From NCBI RefSeq assembly GCF_030813595.1, contig NZ_JAUSUH010000008.1, positions 1 to 64,000 on the forward strand: 64,000 nucleotides of DNA, written 5' to 3'. A program made the position numbers and the translations under genes. The notes beneath the pieces were generated by a model, which made no database searches, was not told where the DNA came from, and saw only the letters and a list, made by a program, of their open reading frames with translations. Within the stretch, counting starts at the first letter, position 1, and every line of letters starts with the position of its first letter. The stretch comes from Ancylobacter vacuolatus. Lineage in GTDB: Bacteria > Pseudomonadota > Alphaproteobacteria > Rhizobiales > Xanthobacteraceae. Shown here in pieces: positions 53,790 to 64,000 of this stretch.

Positions 53790-53804
53790 GCAAGCGGCGG
53801 GCCA
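53790..53804 (-). promoter_or_regulatory. Sigma-54 (-24/-12) promoter of the aco operon
   Basis: On the minus strand TGGCCCG, four bases, TTGC: one mismatch to the TGGCACG-N4-TTGC consensus, with the invariant GG and GC doublets exactly ten bases apart. It lies about 75 bases upstream of acoX, and the divergent gene is a sigma-54 activator. A weaker CGGCAC-type match lies at about 53768-53783. Confidence 0.75.
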
Positions 53805-53951
53805 AGTGCGGCGAGGGGCTCAAGTCATTGATTTGGCTGGGGGGAGGGGGCAGACGCGGTCGCGTCCCGGTGCGGCGGCGGCGCCGCAGCTGTGGCGGTG
53901 GCTGCAACAGGTGTGGCGCCCGGTTCACTTCGTGATGCAGGGCGACGGGGC

Positions 53952-53963
53952 GGTGCTTGCACC
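53952..53963 (-). promoter_or_regulatory. Candidate activator site
   Basis: GGTGC-TT-GCACC, a perfect inverted repeat widened by GGGC and CGCCC on the sides, about 150 bases upstream of the -24/-12 promoter and 90 bases upstream of acoR. It is positioned like an enhancer for AcoR, but AcoR sites in this group are not known to me. Confidence 0.4.
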
Positions 53964-54052
53964 CGCCCGCCAAGGGGACGACACTCGGCTGAAACGGGAG
54001 GCTACATCCCGATGCCGGCACGTCCGGCGCGAACATTTCCGGGAGGACGCCG

Positions 54053-56062
<2,010 letters not shown>

Positions 56063-56299
56063 GCACGCCGCTTATCCGCCTGGACGGTGGGGCGCGGGCC
56101 GGGGACTCCCCGGCACGCTCGGCGATGAGGGAAGGGCCCGGGCCTCAGGGCAGGGGCGGCACCGGCTGACGGACTCCGGACGGTCTGACCAAAAATAAAC
56201 AGGTGGCGCGCGGCTGAATCCCGTCGGCGGCGGTGGAGGAATGGCGCGGTTGCGTGGTAGGTAGCTTGGTGGGTATTCCCCCCGGGGCTATGAGAGAGC
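56063..56299 (+). other. Gap upstream of the GLUG exoprotein
   Basis: This 237-base gap has no reading frame of note. It includes a palindrome-like GGCCGGGGACTCCCCGGC stretch near 56100 (repeat family) and an AT-rich part, AAAAATAAACAGGTGG, near 56192, which may belong to the exoprotein promoter. Confidence 0.4.
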
Positions 56300-59200
56300 A
56301 TGCGGTTTATTTCGTCCCCCCGTGCCCGCGGGGTCGCCGCCGCACAGTTCCTGGCCAGCGCCGCGTTTCTCGCCTCCAGCCTGCCCGCCCTTTCCCAGAG
56401 TGCCTTGCCCACAGCGCCCCGCGTGGCCGCCGGCGCGGCGAGCGTGGCGGCGACCTCGGCGACCAGCGTGCTGGTGACGCAGACGTCGCGCAACGCCATC
56501 ATCAATTGGGGCTCGTTCTCCGTCGGCGCCGGCAATGCCGTGCGCTTCGAGAATGGCACCGGGGCGACGCTGAACCGCGTCACCGGCTTCTCGCCCTCGC
56601 AGATCGACGGCTCGCTCTCGGCCTCGGGCAGCCTCTATCTCGTCAATCCCAACGGCGTCACCATCGGGTCGGACGGCAGCGTCCTCACCGGCGGCAGCTT
56701 CATAGCCTCCACCCATGATGTGGCGGATGGCGAGTTCATGGCCGGCGGCGCCATGACCTTCCGCGGCACCAGCACCGCGTCCGTCACCAATTACGGCACC
56801 ATCGGCGCGCTGGGCGGCGATGTGGCGCTGATCGCCCGCAAGGTGGACAATGCCGGCACCATCACCGCGCCCGAGGGCACGGCCGCACTCGTCGCCGGCT
56901 ATGAGATTCTGGTGCGCGACGGCGCGCTTTCCGACGGCAAGTTCGTGGTCAAGGTCGGCGGGGCGGATACCGAGGCCACCACGCGCGGGGTGATCAAGGC
57001 GGCCGAGGTCGAGCTGAAGGCCAATGGCGGCAATGTCTATGCGCTGGCCGGCAATACGGGCAGCCTGACCAAGGCCACGGGCGTGGCGACCAAGGGCGGG
57101 CGGGTGTTCCTCACCGCCGGCGCCGGCGGCAGGGTCTCCGTCAGCCAGAAGGTTTCGGCCCGCAAGTCGAATGGCGCGGGCGGGTCGGTCAAGGTTTCCG
57201 GCAAGACGGTGAAGGTCGCCGGCACGCTCGACGCGGCGGGCAAGAAGGCCGCGGGCGGCTCCATCGTGGTGGAGGGCCGCGATATCACCCTCAACAACGC
57301 CGCCCTGCTCGATGCCTCCGGCACAAATGGCGGGCTGGTGCTGGTCGGCGGCGACTACCAGGGCAGCAAGGATGCCGCCAAGAACTATCTGAGCGAGGCC
57401 GTCGCCACGGCGCAGACGGTGACGGTGGAAGCCGGCGCTGTTATCAACGCCTCCGGCGCCGCCGGGGCGGGCGGCAATGTCGTGGTGTGGTCGGATGCCC
57501 GGACATCATTTGCCGGCTCAATAGTCGCGACGGGCGCGGGCACCGGCGCGGGCGGCGATGCGGAAGTGTCCGGCAAGGCGCGGCTTGCCTTCACCGGCAC
57601 GGCGGATTTGACCAGCGCCAGCGGCCGGTTCGGCACGCTGCTGCTCGACCCCTATAATCTCACCATTTCCAACGCCGCCGACAGCACCCTGTCCGGCTTC
57701 AGCGCCAATGGCGATGACAGCGTGCTGAACGTGACGACGCTGACGACCGCGCTTGCCACGGCGAACGTGACCGTGACGACCGGCACCGGCGGCACCCAGG
57801 CCGGCACCATCACGGTGGCGGATGAGGTCGCCTGGTCCAGCGGCTCGACACTGACGCTCTCCGCCTATGGCGACATCGTGGTGAACGCGGACCTCGTCGG
57901 CGGCACCGGGTCCAGCATCATTCTGCGCGCTGACAATACCGGCACCGGGGTGGGCACCGTGACCTTCGGCGGCAGCGTGACCGCCACCGCCGCTGCCGGC
58001 GTGACGATCTACTACAACCCGACCAGCTACGATTCGGCGACGGACTATGCCGTCAATGTCGGGGGCGGCTCTCCGCTCACCGCCTTTATGCTGGTGAACA
58101 CGCTCGATAATCTCCAGGACATCAGCACGAACCTTTCCGGCACCTATGCGCTCGGCCGCGACATCGACGCCAGCGCGACGGCGAATTGGAATGCGGGCGC
58201 GGGCTTCGCGCCGATCGGAACCAGCGTGTCGGCCTTCTCCGGCACCTTCGACGGCCAGGGGCACGTCATCAGCGGCCTGATGATCAACCAGGCCTCTACA
58301 CTTAATGTCGGGCTTTTTGGCAGCACGAGTAGTGCCACGATCAGCAATGTCGGCTTGGTGGGCGGCAGCATCGTCGGAAACAACGCGGTGGGTGCGCTGA
58401 TAGGCTCCATGTCGGGGGGGAGTGTCTCGTCGGCTTATTCAACCACGTCGGTGACCGGCATTAATAACGTGGGCGGTCTGGTCGGTTATTCGAATCGCGC
58501 CCTCATCGAAGACAGCCATGCCGGCGGGAGCGTTGCCGCCACCGGTTCAAGTGTCGGTGGTCTGGTGGGCTACGCGCAGAACACGCTTGGCATCGACCGC
58601 TCCTACGCCACGGGCACTGTCTCGTCGACCCTGGCGTCGGGAAATGCCTATGTTGGCGGGCTCGTCGGTCAGGTGACGGGCAGCGGCAGCTATGGGGTGA
58701 CGCAATCCTACGCCACAGGCACGGTGTCCGCCGTTGCCAATGGCGTGGGCGGTCTCGTGGGCCGGCTTGCCGGCGCCCTGATCGAAGATTCCTACGCAAC
58801 GGGCAACGTCTCGGGTGGCAATTTCGTGGGCGGGCTGGTCGGGGCTGTGTCTGCCACCAGCTCATCGATCACCCGCGCCTACGCCCTCGGGAGCGTGACC
58901 GGCGAGACCGGGGTCGGCGGGCTGGTCGGCTATCGGGACGGGACCGCCTCATCCATCACCCAGACCTATGCCTCCGGCGCGGTCAGTGGCTCCGCCAGCG
59001 TGGGCGGGCTGGTGGGGCAGGCCGCGGGCGGCACCGTGTCGTCGTCCTATTGGGATACCGACACCACCGGCCAGGACGTCGGCGTGGGTGACGGCACCGC
59101 CACCGGCGTCACCGGCCTCACCACGGCGCAGGCGCGCGATGCCGCCTCCTATATCGGTTGGGATTTCGCCACCGACTGGTACCAGGCCGGCGACATGCGC

Positions 59201-62200
59201 CCGATCCTGCGCGCGGAAGCAGCGAGCGCGGTCGATGGCGTCGTCACCGTCACCAACCTGCACCAGCTGGCGCTGATCGGGACAAATCTCGCCGGCAGCT
59301 ATGTGCTCGCCGGCGATATCGACGCCGCCGCCACAGCGGGCACCAATGCCGCCGGCATCTGGAGCACGCAGGGCTTCGTGCCGATCGGCAATGACAACGC
59401 CGCCTTCACCGGAACGCTCGACGGGCTGGGGCACGTCATCACCGGGCTGGTCATCGACCGGCCGACCACGGATTCTGTCGGCCTGTTCGGCTTTGCCGAC
59501 TATGGCTCGGCGATCCGCAATCTCGGCCTCGTCGGCGGCAGCGTGACGGGCAAAGGCAGCGTGGGCGCGCTGGCAGGCTTAACGGTCGGCCAAGTCTCCA
59601 ACGTGTCGAGCAACCTGTCCGTGGTGGGCAGCGGCTCCTTTGTCGGCGGCCTCGCCGGACTCAATGCTGGCGCCGGCATCTTTGACTCTTCCGCAACCGG
59701 GTCCGTGAGCGGCGTCGATTATGTCGGAGGGATTGCCGGAAACTCTCAGGCGTCCATAACCCGGTCCTATGCGACGGGAGCCGTGAATGGCCAAAATTAC
59801 GTCGGCGGCCTTGCCGGCATCGCCGGAGGTACCGTCTCGGGGACCTATGCCACGGGAGCGGTGACGGCCACGGGCGACAATGTCGGCGGGCTCGTCGGCA
59901 TGAACGGCGCGGCGGTGCAGAACTCCTACGCGACCGGCGCCGTCACGGGTGGATCGGACACCGGCGGGCTTGTCGGCACCAATTATGGTCTGGTCCAGAC
60001 CTCCTACGCCCTCGGAAGCGTCACCGGCACCAGCAATGTCGGCGGTCTCGTCGGGGCCAATCGCGGCGCCAGCATCGACACCACATATGCGACCGGCGCC
60101 GTCACGGGCACGAGCGCTGTCGGCGGGCTTGTCGGCATCAACAACGGCGGCGGCAGCATTGCCTCGTCCTACTGGGACATGGAAACCACCGGCCGGGACG
60201 TCGGCGTGGGCGCGGGCGACGCCACGGGTGCCTTCGGCCTCACCACCGCGCAGGCGCGCAATGCCGCCTCCTATGTCGGCTGGGACTTCGACACCGTCTG
60301 GTTCCAGTCCGCCGACATGCGCCCGATCCTGCGCTCGGAAGCCGCGAGCGCGGTGGATGGCGTCATCACCATCTCCAACCTGCACCAGCTGGCGCTGGTC
60401 GGGGCGAATCTCGATGGCAGCTATGTGCTTCTCGCCGATATCGACGCTGCCGCCACCTATGGCGCGAATGCCTCGGATATCTGGGGGGCGGGCGGCTTCG
60501 TGCCGATCGGCAGCGCGTCGGCGGCGTTCACCGGGTCGTTCCACGGGGCGGGTCACACCATTGACGGGCTCGTCATCAACCGGGCGAGCACGGACAATGT
60601 CGGCCTGTTCGGGTCCATCAGCGGGGATGCCTTCCTGAACGATGTCGGCCTGATCGCCGCCAGCGTGAAGGGGCACGACAATGTCGGCACGCTGGTCGGC
60701 TCCATGGACGGCGGAAGCGTGAGCGGGGCCTCTGCGTCCGGGTCTATGACGGGCGCAAGCTATGTAGGGGGGCTGATCGGCAAGGCTTCCGGGGGAACCG
60801 TCACCGGCTCCCATGCCGCCGTGAGCGTGAGGGCGCCGAACGGCAATTATGTCGGCGGTCTCATCGGTCGAAGCGATGTCGCACTCGCGACTTCCTACGC
60901 GACCGGCGCGGTTAGCAACGGCGCGACCTATGTCGGCGGTCTGGTCGGCTACGCGACAGCCGCGATCACCGATAGCTACGCGAGCGGTGATGTGACCGGC
61001 CAAAATCAAGTTGGCGGGCTGGTCGGGCGGAGCGAAGGCGCGGTTTCCAACGCCTACGCCACCGGCAAGGTCAAGGCCAGCGTCGAATATGCGGGCGGCC
61101 TGATCGGCTATGCCACCGGCAACGTCACCAAGAGCTACGCGCTGGGTGACGTCAACGCCGGCGGCAGTGCGGGCGGGCTGATCGGGCTCGCGGCGTCGGG
61201 AACCATCACCCAAGCCTATGCCACCGGCAAAGTCACCGGCTTTAGCGCAACTGGCGGTTTTATCGGAACCAATGGCGGCGCCGCCCTCGTCTCCTCCTAT
61301 TGGGACACGCAAACCTCCAACCAGTTGGGCGGTGTCGGTTCCGGCAGTTCCAGCGGGCTGACCGGGCTGACGACGGCCGAGGCGCGCAGCGCGTCATCCT
61401 ATGTCGGCTGGGATTTCGCCAATGACTGGTACCAGGCCGGCGACATGCGCCCGATCCTGCGCTCGGAAGCGGCGGAGGCCGTGGGCGGCGTCGTCACCGT
61501 CACCAACCTGCACCAGCTGGCGCTGATCGGGACAAATCTCGCCGGCAGCTATGTGCTCGCCGGCGATATCGACGCCGCCGCCACAACGGGCACCAATGCC
61601 GCCGGCATCTGGAGCACGCAGGGCTGGGTGCCGCTCGGCAGCGACACCGCCGAATTCACCGGGACGTTTGACGGCGACGGCCATGGCATTGCCGGCCTGA
61701 CGATCGCGCGCGACAGCGATTACAACGGTTTGTTCGGCTATGCCGGCACCAGCGCGGTGTTGCGCGACCTGACGCTTTCCGGCGGCAGCATTTCCGGCCT
61801 GGGGACCAATTCGGGCGGGCTGGTCGGCTACAGCAAGGGCACCATCACCAATGTCGTCTCGGGTGTGTCCGTTGCAGGGTCGAACAATATAGGCGGCCTG
61901 GTCGGCACGCTTGACGGTGGCAGCATTTCGGGATCGAGCGCGTCCGGCACGATCACCGGTGAGTGGGCCGGCGGCCTGGTCGGATCTGTCTTGGCCGGCA
62001 CCATTTCGAACTCCTCCGCCAGCGGAACCGTCGGGGCCGTGGGAGTAACCTCGGGCGATTCGAGAGGCGGGCTGATCGGCTACCTTGCCGGAGGCACGCT
62101 CGCCAACAGCCATGCCACGGGACATGTCACCGGCGGCTATTCCGTGGGCGGCCTAATCGGCACGCTGGACGGGGCGAGCGTTACCGGTTCCTTCGCCACG

Positions 62201-64000
62201 GGCACGGTGGAGGGCGCGGGCTATGCGGGCGGCCTGGTCGGCGAAGGCCAGAATGGCTCCATTGCGCAGTCCTACGCCACCGGCTCGGTCTCGGCCAATG
62301 AACGGGTGGGCGGGCTGGTCGGCGCGGTGAGTGGCACCACCCTCACGCAAAGCTACGCCAGCGGAGCCGTCTCAGGCGGCGAAGCCATTGGCGGGCTGGT
62401 GGGAACGCTGGACGGGGGCAGCATCGAGCAAAGCTATGCGCTTGGTTCTGTCACGGGGAGCAACAGCAAGGTCGGCGGGCTCGTCGGCGATGCGGCACAA
62501 GGCACGATCTCGCAGGCCTACGCCTCCGGCGCGGTGTCCGCCGAAGGGTCGGGCGCCGACCTCTCCACGTTTGGCGGGTTCATCGGCAGCAACGGCACCG
62601 TAACCGTCACATCCTCCTACTGGGACAAGGGGACCAGCGGCCAGGCCTCCGGCGTCGGCACGGGTTCCGCGGACGGCATCACCGGGCTGGCGACGGCAGA
62701 GGCGCGCAGCTCGGCTTCCTATGTCGGCTGGGACTTCGACACGGTCTGGTACCAGGCCGGCGACATGCGCCCCATCCTGCGCTCGGAAACGGCCGAGGCG
62801 GTGGATGGCGTCATCACCGTTTCGAACCTGCACCAGCTCGCATTGATCGCCGTCGATCTCGGCGCGGACTATGTGCTGACCGCCGATATCGACGCCGCCG
62901 CCACGGCTGGAACGAACGCCTCGGACATTTGGAGCACGCAGGGCTGGGTGCCGCTCGGCAGCTCGGCCACGCCGTTCACCGGCACGCTCGACGGCGACGA
63001 CCACGACATTGCCGGCCTGACCATCGCGCGCAGCGCTAGTTATAACGGCCTGTTCGGCTATGCCGGCACCAGCGCCGTGATCCGCGACCTGACGCTTTCC
63101 GGCGGCAGCATGTCCGGCTCCGGCAACTATTCCGGCGGCCTGGTCGCCTACAATATGGGCACCATCAGCAACGTCGACTCCGGCGTCGCCGTCGCCGCCG
63201 TGAACTATGCCGGCGGGCTGGTGGGCTATAATGCCGGCGGCAGCATTTCCGGGTCGAGCGCCTCGGGTGTTGTGACGGGCTGGACCTCCGGCGGGCTGGT
63301 CGGCACCAACACCGGTGCCATTTCGGACTCCTCCGCCAGCGGCAATGTCGGGCTGGCGAGCGACAATACGGTCGGCGGGCTGGTCGGCGAAAATGCCGGC
63401 GGCACACTGACCAATGTCCAGGCGACGGGCACTGTCACCGGCAGTTCGCCGGTCGGCGGGCTGGTCGGACAGCTGAATTCGGGCAGCATTGTCAATTCCT
63501 CGGCCAGTGGCGACGTCACCGCTTTCTGGAGCTCCGCCGGCGGTCTCGTCGGCTATATGGTGGCGGGCAGCATCACAGGCAGCACGGCCAGCGGCGACGT
63601 CACCGTCTCCGCGAACTCGTCCTCCACAGCGGTGGGCGGGCTCGTCGGCCAGGGTGACAATGGCACGATCGCCAGCTCCTCGGCCTCCGGCGCCGTGGTG
63701 GCGACCGCAGCGGAGCAGGCGACGGCGGGCGGCCTCGTCGGTTCGGCGGGGGCGATCGCGATCACCTCCAGCCACGCCTCCGGCGACGTTTCCGCCGACG
63801 GCGCCTTCACGCTGGCCGGCGGGCTGGTGGGCGATACCAACGCCACGATCGGCGCCAGCTATGCCACCGGCGACGTGTCGAGCGCCGGCTATGCCGGCGG
63901 GCTGGCCGGCCGCAGCTCGGCCGCGATCACCGGGTCCCATGCCGCCGGCACCATCACCGCCACCGGCGACTATGCCGGCGGGCTGGTGGGCTATGCGGGC
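56300..64000 (+). CDS. Giant GLUG-repeat exoprotein with haemagglutination-type N-terminus (partial)
   Basis: The first 2567 codons of a very long exported protein; it runs past the window and has no in-frame stop from ATG 56300. A signal peptide ending ALSQS is followed by a two-partner-secretion domain with NWGSFSVGAGNAVRFENG, SLYLVNPNGVTIG and GTIGALGGDVALIA (residues about 65-200), which implies an outer-membrane TpsB partner outside this window. From about residue 590 to the end are GLUG-type repeats: (N/Y)VGGLVG and SYATG(A/S)V units of 25-45 residues. Four larger modules, each starting SYWD and containing GDMRPILR and VxVTNLHQLALIG, repeat at 59045, 60166, 61292 and 62612. It is probably an adhesin. 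Confidence 0.85.
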   Translation, partial: MRFISSPRARGVAAAQFLASAAFLASSLPALSQSALPTAPRVAAGAASVAATSATSVLVTQTSRNAIINWGSFSVGAGNAVRFENGTGATLNRVTGFSPSQIDGSLSASGSLYLVNPNGVTIGSDGSVLTGGSFIASTHDVADGEFMAGGAMTFRGTSTASVTNYGTIGALGGDVALIARKVDNAGTITAPEGTAALVAGYEILVRDGALSDGKFVVKVGGADTEATTRGVIKAAEVELKANGGNVYALAGNTGSLTKATGVATKGGRVFLTAGAGGRVSVSQKVSARKSNGAGGSVKVSGKTVKVAGTLDAAGKKAAGGSIVVEGRDITLNNAALLDASGTNGGLVLVGGDYQGSKDAAKNYLSEAVATAQTVTVEAGAVINASGAAGAGGNVVVWSDARTSFAGSIVATGAGTGAGGDAEVSGKARLAFTGTADLTSASGRFGTLLLDPYNLTISNAADSTLSGFSANGDDSVLNVTTLTTALATANVTVTTGTGGTQAGTITVADEVAWSSGSTLTLSAYGDIVVNADLVGGTGSSIILRADNTGTGVGTVTFGGSVTATAAAGVTIYYNPTSYDSATDYAVNVGGGSPLTAFMLVNTLDNLQDISTNLSGTYALGRDIDASATANWNAGAGFAPIGTSVSAFSGTFDGQGHVISGLMINQASTLNVGLFGSTSSATISNVGLVGGSIVGNNAVGALIGSMSGGSVSSAYSTTSVTGINNVGGLVGYSNRALIEDSHAGGSVAATGSSVGGLVGYAQNTLGIDRSYATGTVSSTLASGNAYVGGLVGQVTGSGSYGVTQSYATGTVSAVANGVGGLVGRLAGALIEDSYATGNVSGGNFVGGLVGAVSATSSSITRAYALGSVTGETGVGGLVGYRDGTASSITQTYASGAVSGSASVGGLVGQAAGGTVSSSYWDTDTTGQDVGVGDGTATGVTGLTTAQARDAASYIGWDFATDWYQAGDMRPILRAEAASAVDGVVTVTNLHQLALIGTNLAGSYVLAGDIDAAATAGTNAAGIWSTQGFVPIGNDNAAFTGTLDGLGHVITGLVIDRPTTDSVGLFGFADYGSAIRNLGLVGGSVTGKGSVGALAGLTVGQVSNVSSNLSVVGSGSFVGGLAGLNAGAGIFDSSATGSVSGVDYVGGIAGNSQASITRSYATGAVNGQNYVGGLAGIAGGTVSGTYATGAVTATGDNVGGLVGMNGAAVQNSYATGAVTGGSDTGGLVGTNYGLVQTSYALGSVTGTSNVGGLVGANRGASIDTTYATGAVTGTSAVGGLVGINNGGGSIASSYWDMETTGRDVGVGAGDATGAFGLTTAQARNAASYVGWDFDTVWFQSADMRPILRSEAASAVDGVITISNLHQLALVGANLDGSYVLLADIDAAATYGANASDIWGAGGFVPIGSASAAFTGSFHGAGHTIDGLVINRASTDNVGLFGSISGDAFLNDVGLIAASVKGHDNVGTLVGSMDGGSVSGASASGSMTGASYVGGLIGKASGGTVTGSHAAVSVRAPNGNYVGGLIGRSDVALATSYATGAVSNGATYVGGLVGYATAAITDSYASGDVTGQNQVGGLVGRSEGAVSNAYATGKVKASVEYAGGLIGYATGNVTKSYALGDVNAGGSAGGLIGLAASGTITQAYATGKVTGFSATGGFIGTNGGAALVSSYWDTQTSNQLGGVGSGSSSGLTGLTTAEARSASSYVGWDFANDWYQAGDMRPILRSEAAEAVGGVVTVTNLHQLALIGTNLAGSYVLAGDIDAAATTGTNAAGIWSTQGWVPLGSDTAEFTGTFDGDGHGIAGLTIARDSDYNGLFGYAGTSAVLRDLTLSGGSISGLGTNSGGLVGYSKGTITNVVSGVSVAGSNNIGGLVGTLDGGSISGSSASGTITGEWAGGLVGSVLAGTISNSSASGTVGAVGVTSGDSRGGLIGYLAGGTLANSHATGHVTGGYSVGGLIGTLDGASVTGSFATGTVEGAGYAGGLVGEGQNGSIAQSYATGSVSANERVGGLVGAVSGTTLTQSYASGAVSGGEAIGGLVGTLDGGSIEQSYALGSVTGSNSKVGGLVGDAAQGTISQAYASGAVSAEGSGADLSTFGGFIGSNGTVTVTSSYWDKGTSGQASGVGTGSADGITGLATAEARSSASYVGWDFDTVWYQAGDMRPILRSETAEAVDGVITVSNLHQLALIAVDLGADYVLTADIDAAATAGTNASDIWSTQGWVPLGSSATPFTGTLDGDDHDIAGLTIARSASYNGLFGYAGTSAVIRDLTLSGGSMSGSGNYSGGLVAYNMGTISNVDSGVAVAAVNYAGGLVGYNAGGSISGSSASGVVTGWTSGGLVGTNTGAISDSSASGNVGLASDNTVGGLVGENAGGTLTNVQATGTVTGSSPVGGLVGQLNSGSIVNSSASGDVTAFWSSAGGLVGYMVAGSITGSTASGDVTVSANSSSTAVGGLVGQGDNGTIASSSASGAVVATAAEQATAGGLVGSAGAIAITSSHASGDVSADGAFTLAGGLVGDTNATIGASYATGDVSSAGYAGGLAGRSSAAITGSHAAGTITATGDYAGGLVGYAG
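59045..63140 (+). repeat. Long in-frame modules in the exoprotein gene
   Basis: Each module begins with SYWD, passes through TTAQAR-SYVGWDF, GDMRPILR and NLHQLAL, and then GLUG units. Modules begin about 1121, 1126 and 1320 bases apart. A 139-base block at 59237-59375 recurs at 61487-61625 with one mismatch, exactly 2250 bases (750 codons) later. The stretch after 61621 matches 62941 onward at exactly 1320 bases (440 codons). Confidence 0.85.

Noticed and set aside
59579-63940. Large open frames on the minus strand of the exoprotein gene (577 and 522 codons)
   Set aside because: They are Ala/Asp/Gly-rich mirror images of Gly/Ser/Thr repeats. The plus frame is continuous with a signal peptide and known motifs.
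58000-64000. A CRISPR array
   Set aside because: The repeats are protein-level, differ in length and sequence, lie in one reading frame, and have no uniform spacers.

Overview
The window is a very GC-rich piece of chromosome, almost fully packed with genes. Several features point to an alphaproteobacterium of the Hyphomicrobiales, most plausibly the Xanthobacteraceae (Ancylobacter/Starkeya/Xanthobacter type). These are the proteobacterial-type sdhCDAB operon, mdh followed by sucA-sucB-lpd, zapE beside mdh, priA beside xerC, a DUF2161 protein, and short palindromic intergenic repeats ending in GATGACGG. The family assignment is inference; no rRNA or tRNA gene is present to anchor it.

Layout. 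0.3-7 kb: two esterases, a DsbB, an HNH nuclease, a large M23 peptidoglycan hydrolase coupled to a third hydrolase, and a secreted PHB-depolymerase-like esterase. 7.2-10.6 kb: the succinate dehydrogenase operon sdhCDAB. 10.7-17 kb: LysE exporter, gluQ, a benzoylformate-decarboxylase-like gene whose start is frameshifted, a spermidine-synthase-like protein, DUF2161 and a secreted glycerophosphodiesterase. 16.9-19.1 kb: an AEC permease with an ACT-like protein behind a structured leader, then a second DsbB with a 51-residue DUF5993-type partner. 19.2-24.2 kb: priA, a lower-GC methyltransferase, xerC, a glyoxalase-fold protein and a 39-residue secreted peptide. 24.2-32 kb: lpd, a LysE gene, sucB, sucA and mdh, but no sucCD. 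32-43.6 kb: DUF1003, zapE, serine protease, GNAT, an MscS channel, CAP lipoprotein, CobW GTPase, D,D-carboxypeptidase, HisE-like protein and YqaA. 43.6-46.5 kb: sulfate transport genes cysW, cysT and sbp without cysA. 47-56 kb: an acetoin/2,3-butanediol catabolic operon (acoX-acoA-acoB-acoC-SDR-AhpD-like-BDH) with a divergent sigma-54 activator acoR and a good -24/-12 promoter. 56.3 kb to the end: the first 2567 codons of a giant two-partner-secretion-type exoprotein of GLUG repeats, which runs off the window.

How the genes work together. sdh, mdh, sucA, sucB and lpd form a large part of the TCA cycle. The aco operon turns 2,3-butanediol into acetoin and cleaves it to acetaldehyde and acetyl-CoA that feed this cycle. 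It carries no E3 gene, so the lpd at 24.2 kb is a candidate to serve both complexes. Two DsbB proteins, an M23 hydrolase, a carboxypeptidase and a CAP lipoprotein make up envelope functions. The most unusual parts are the GLUG exoprotein with near-identical modules 2250 bp apart, the frameshifted decarboxylase start, the nested-hairpin leader at 18.15-18.27 kb, and small tandem duplications placed exactly on a start codon and on a stop codon.
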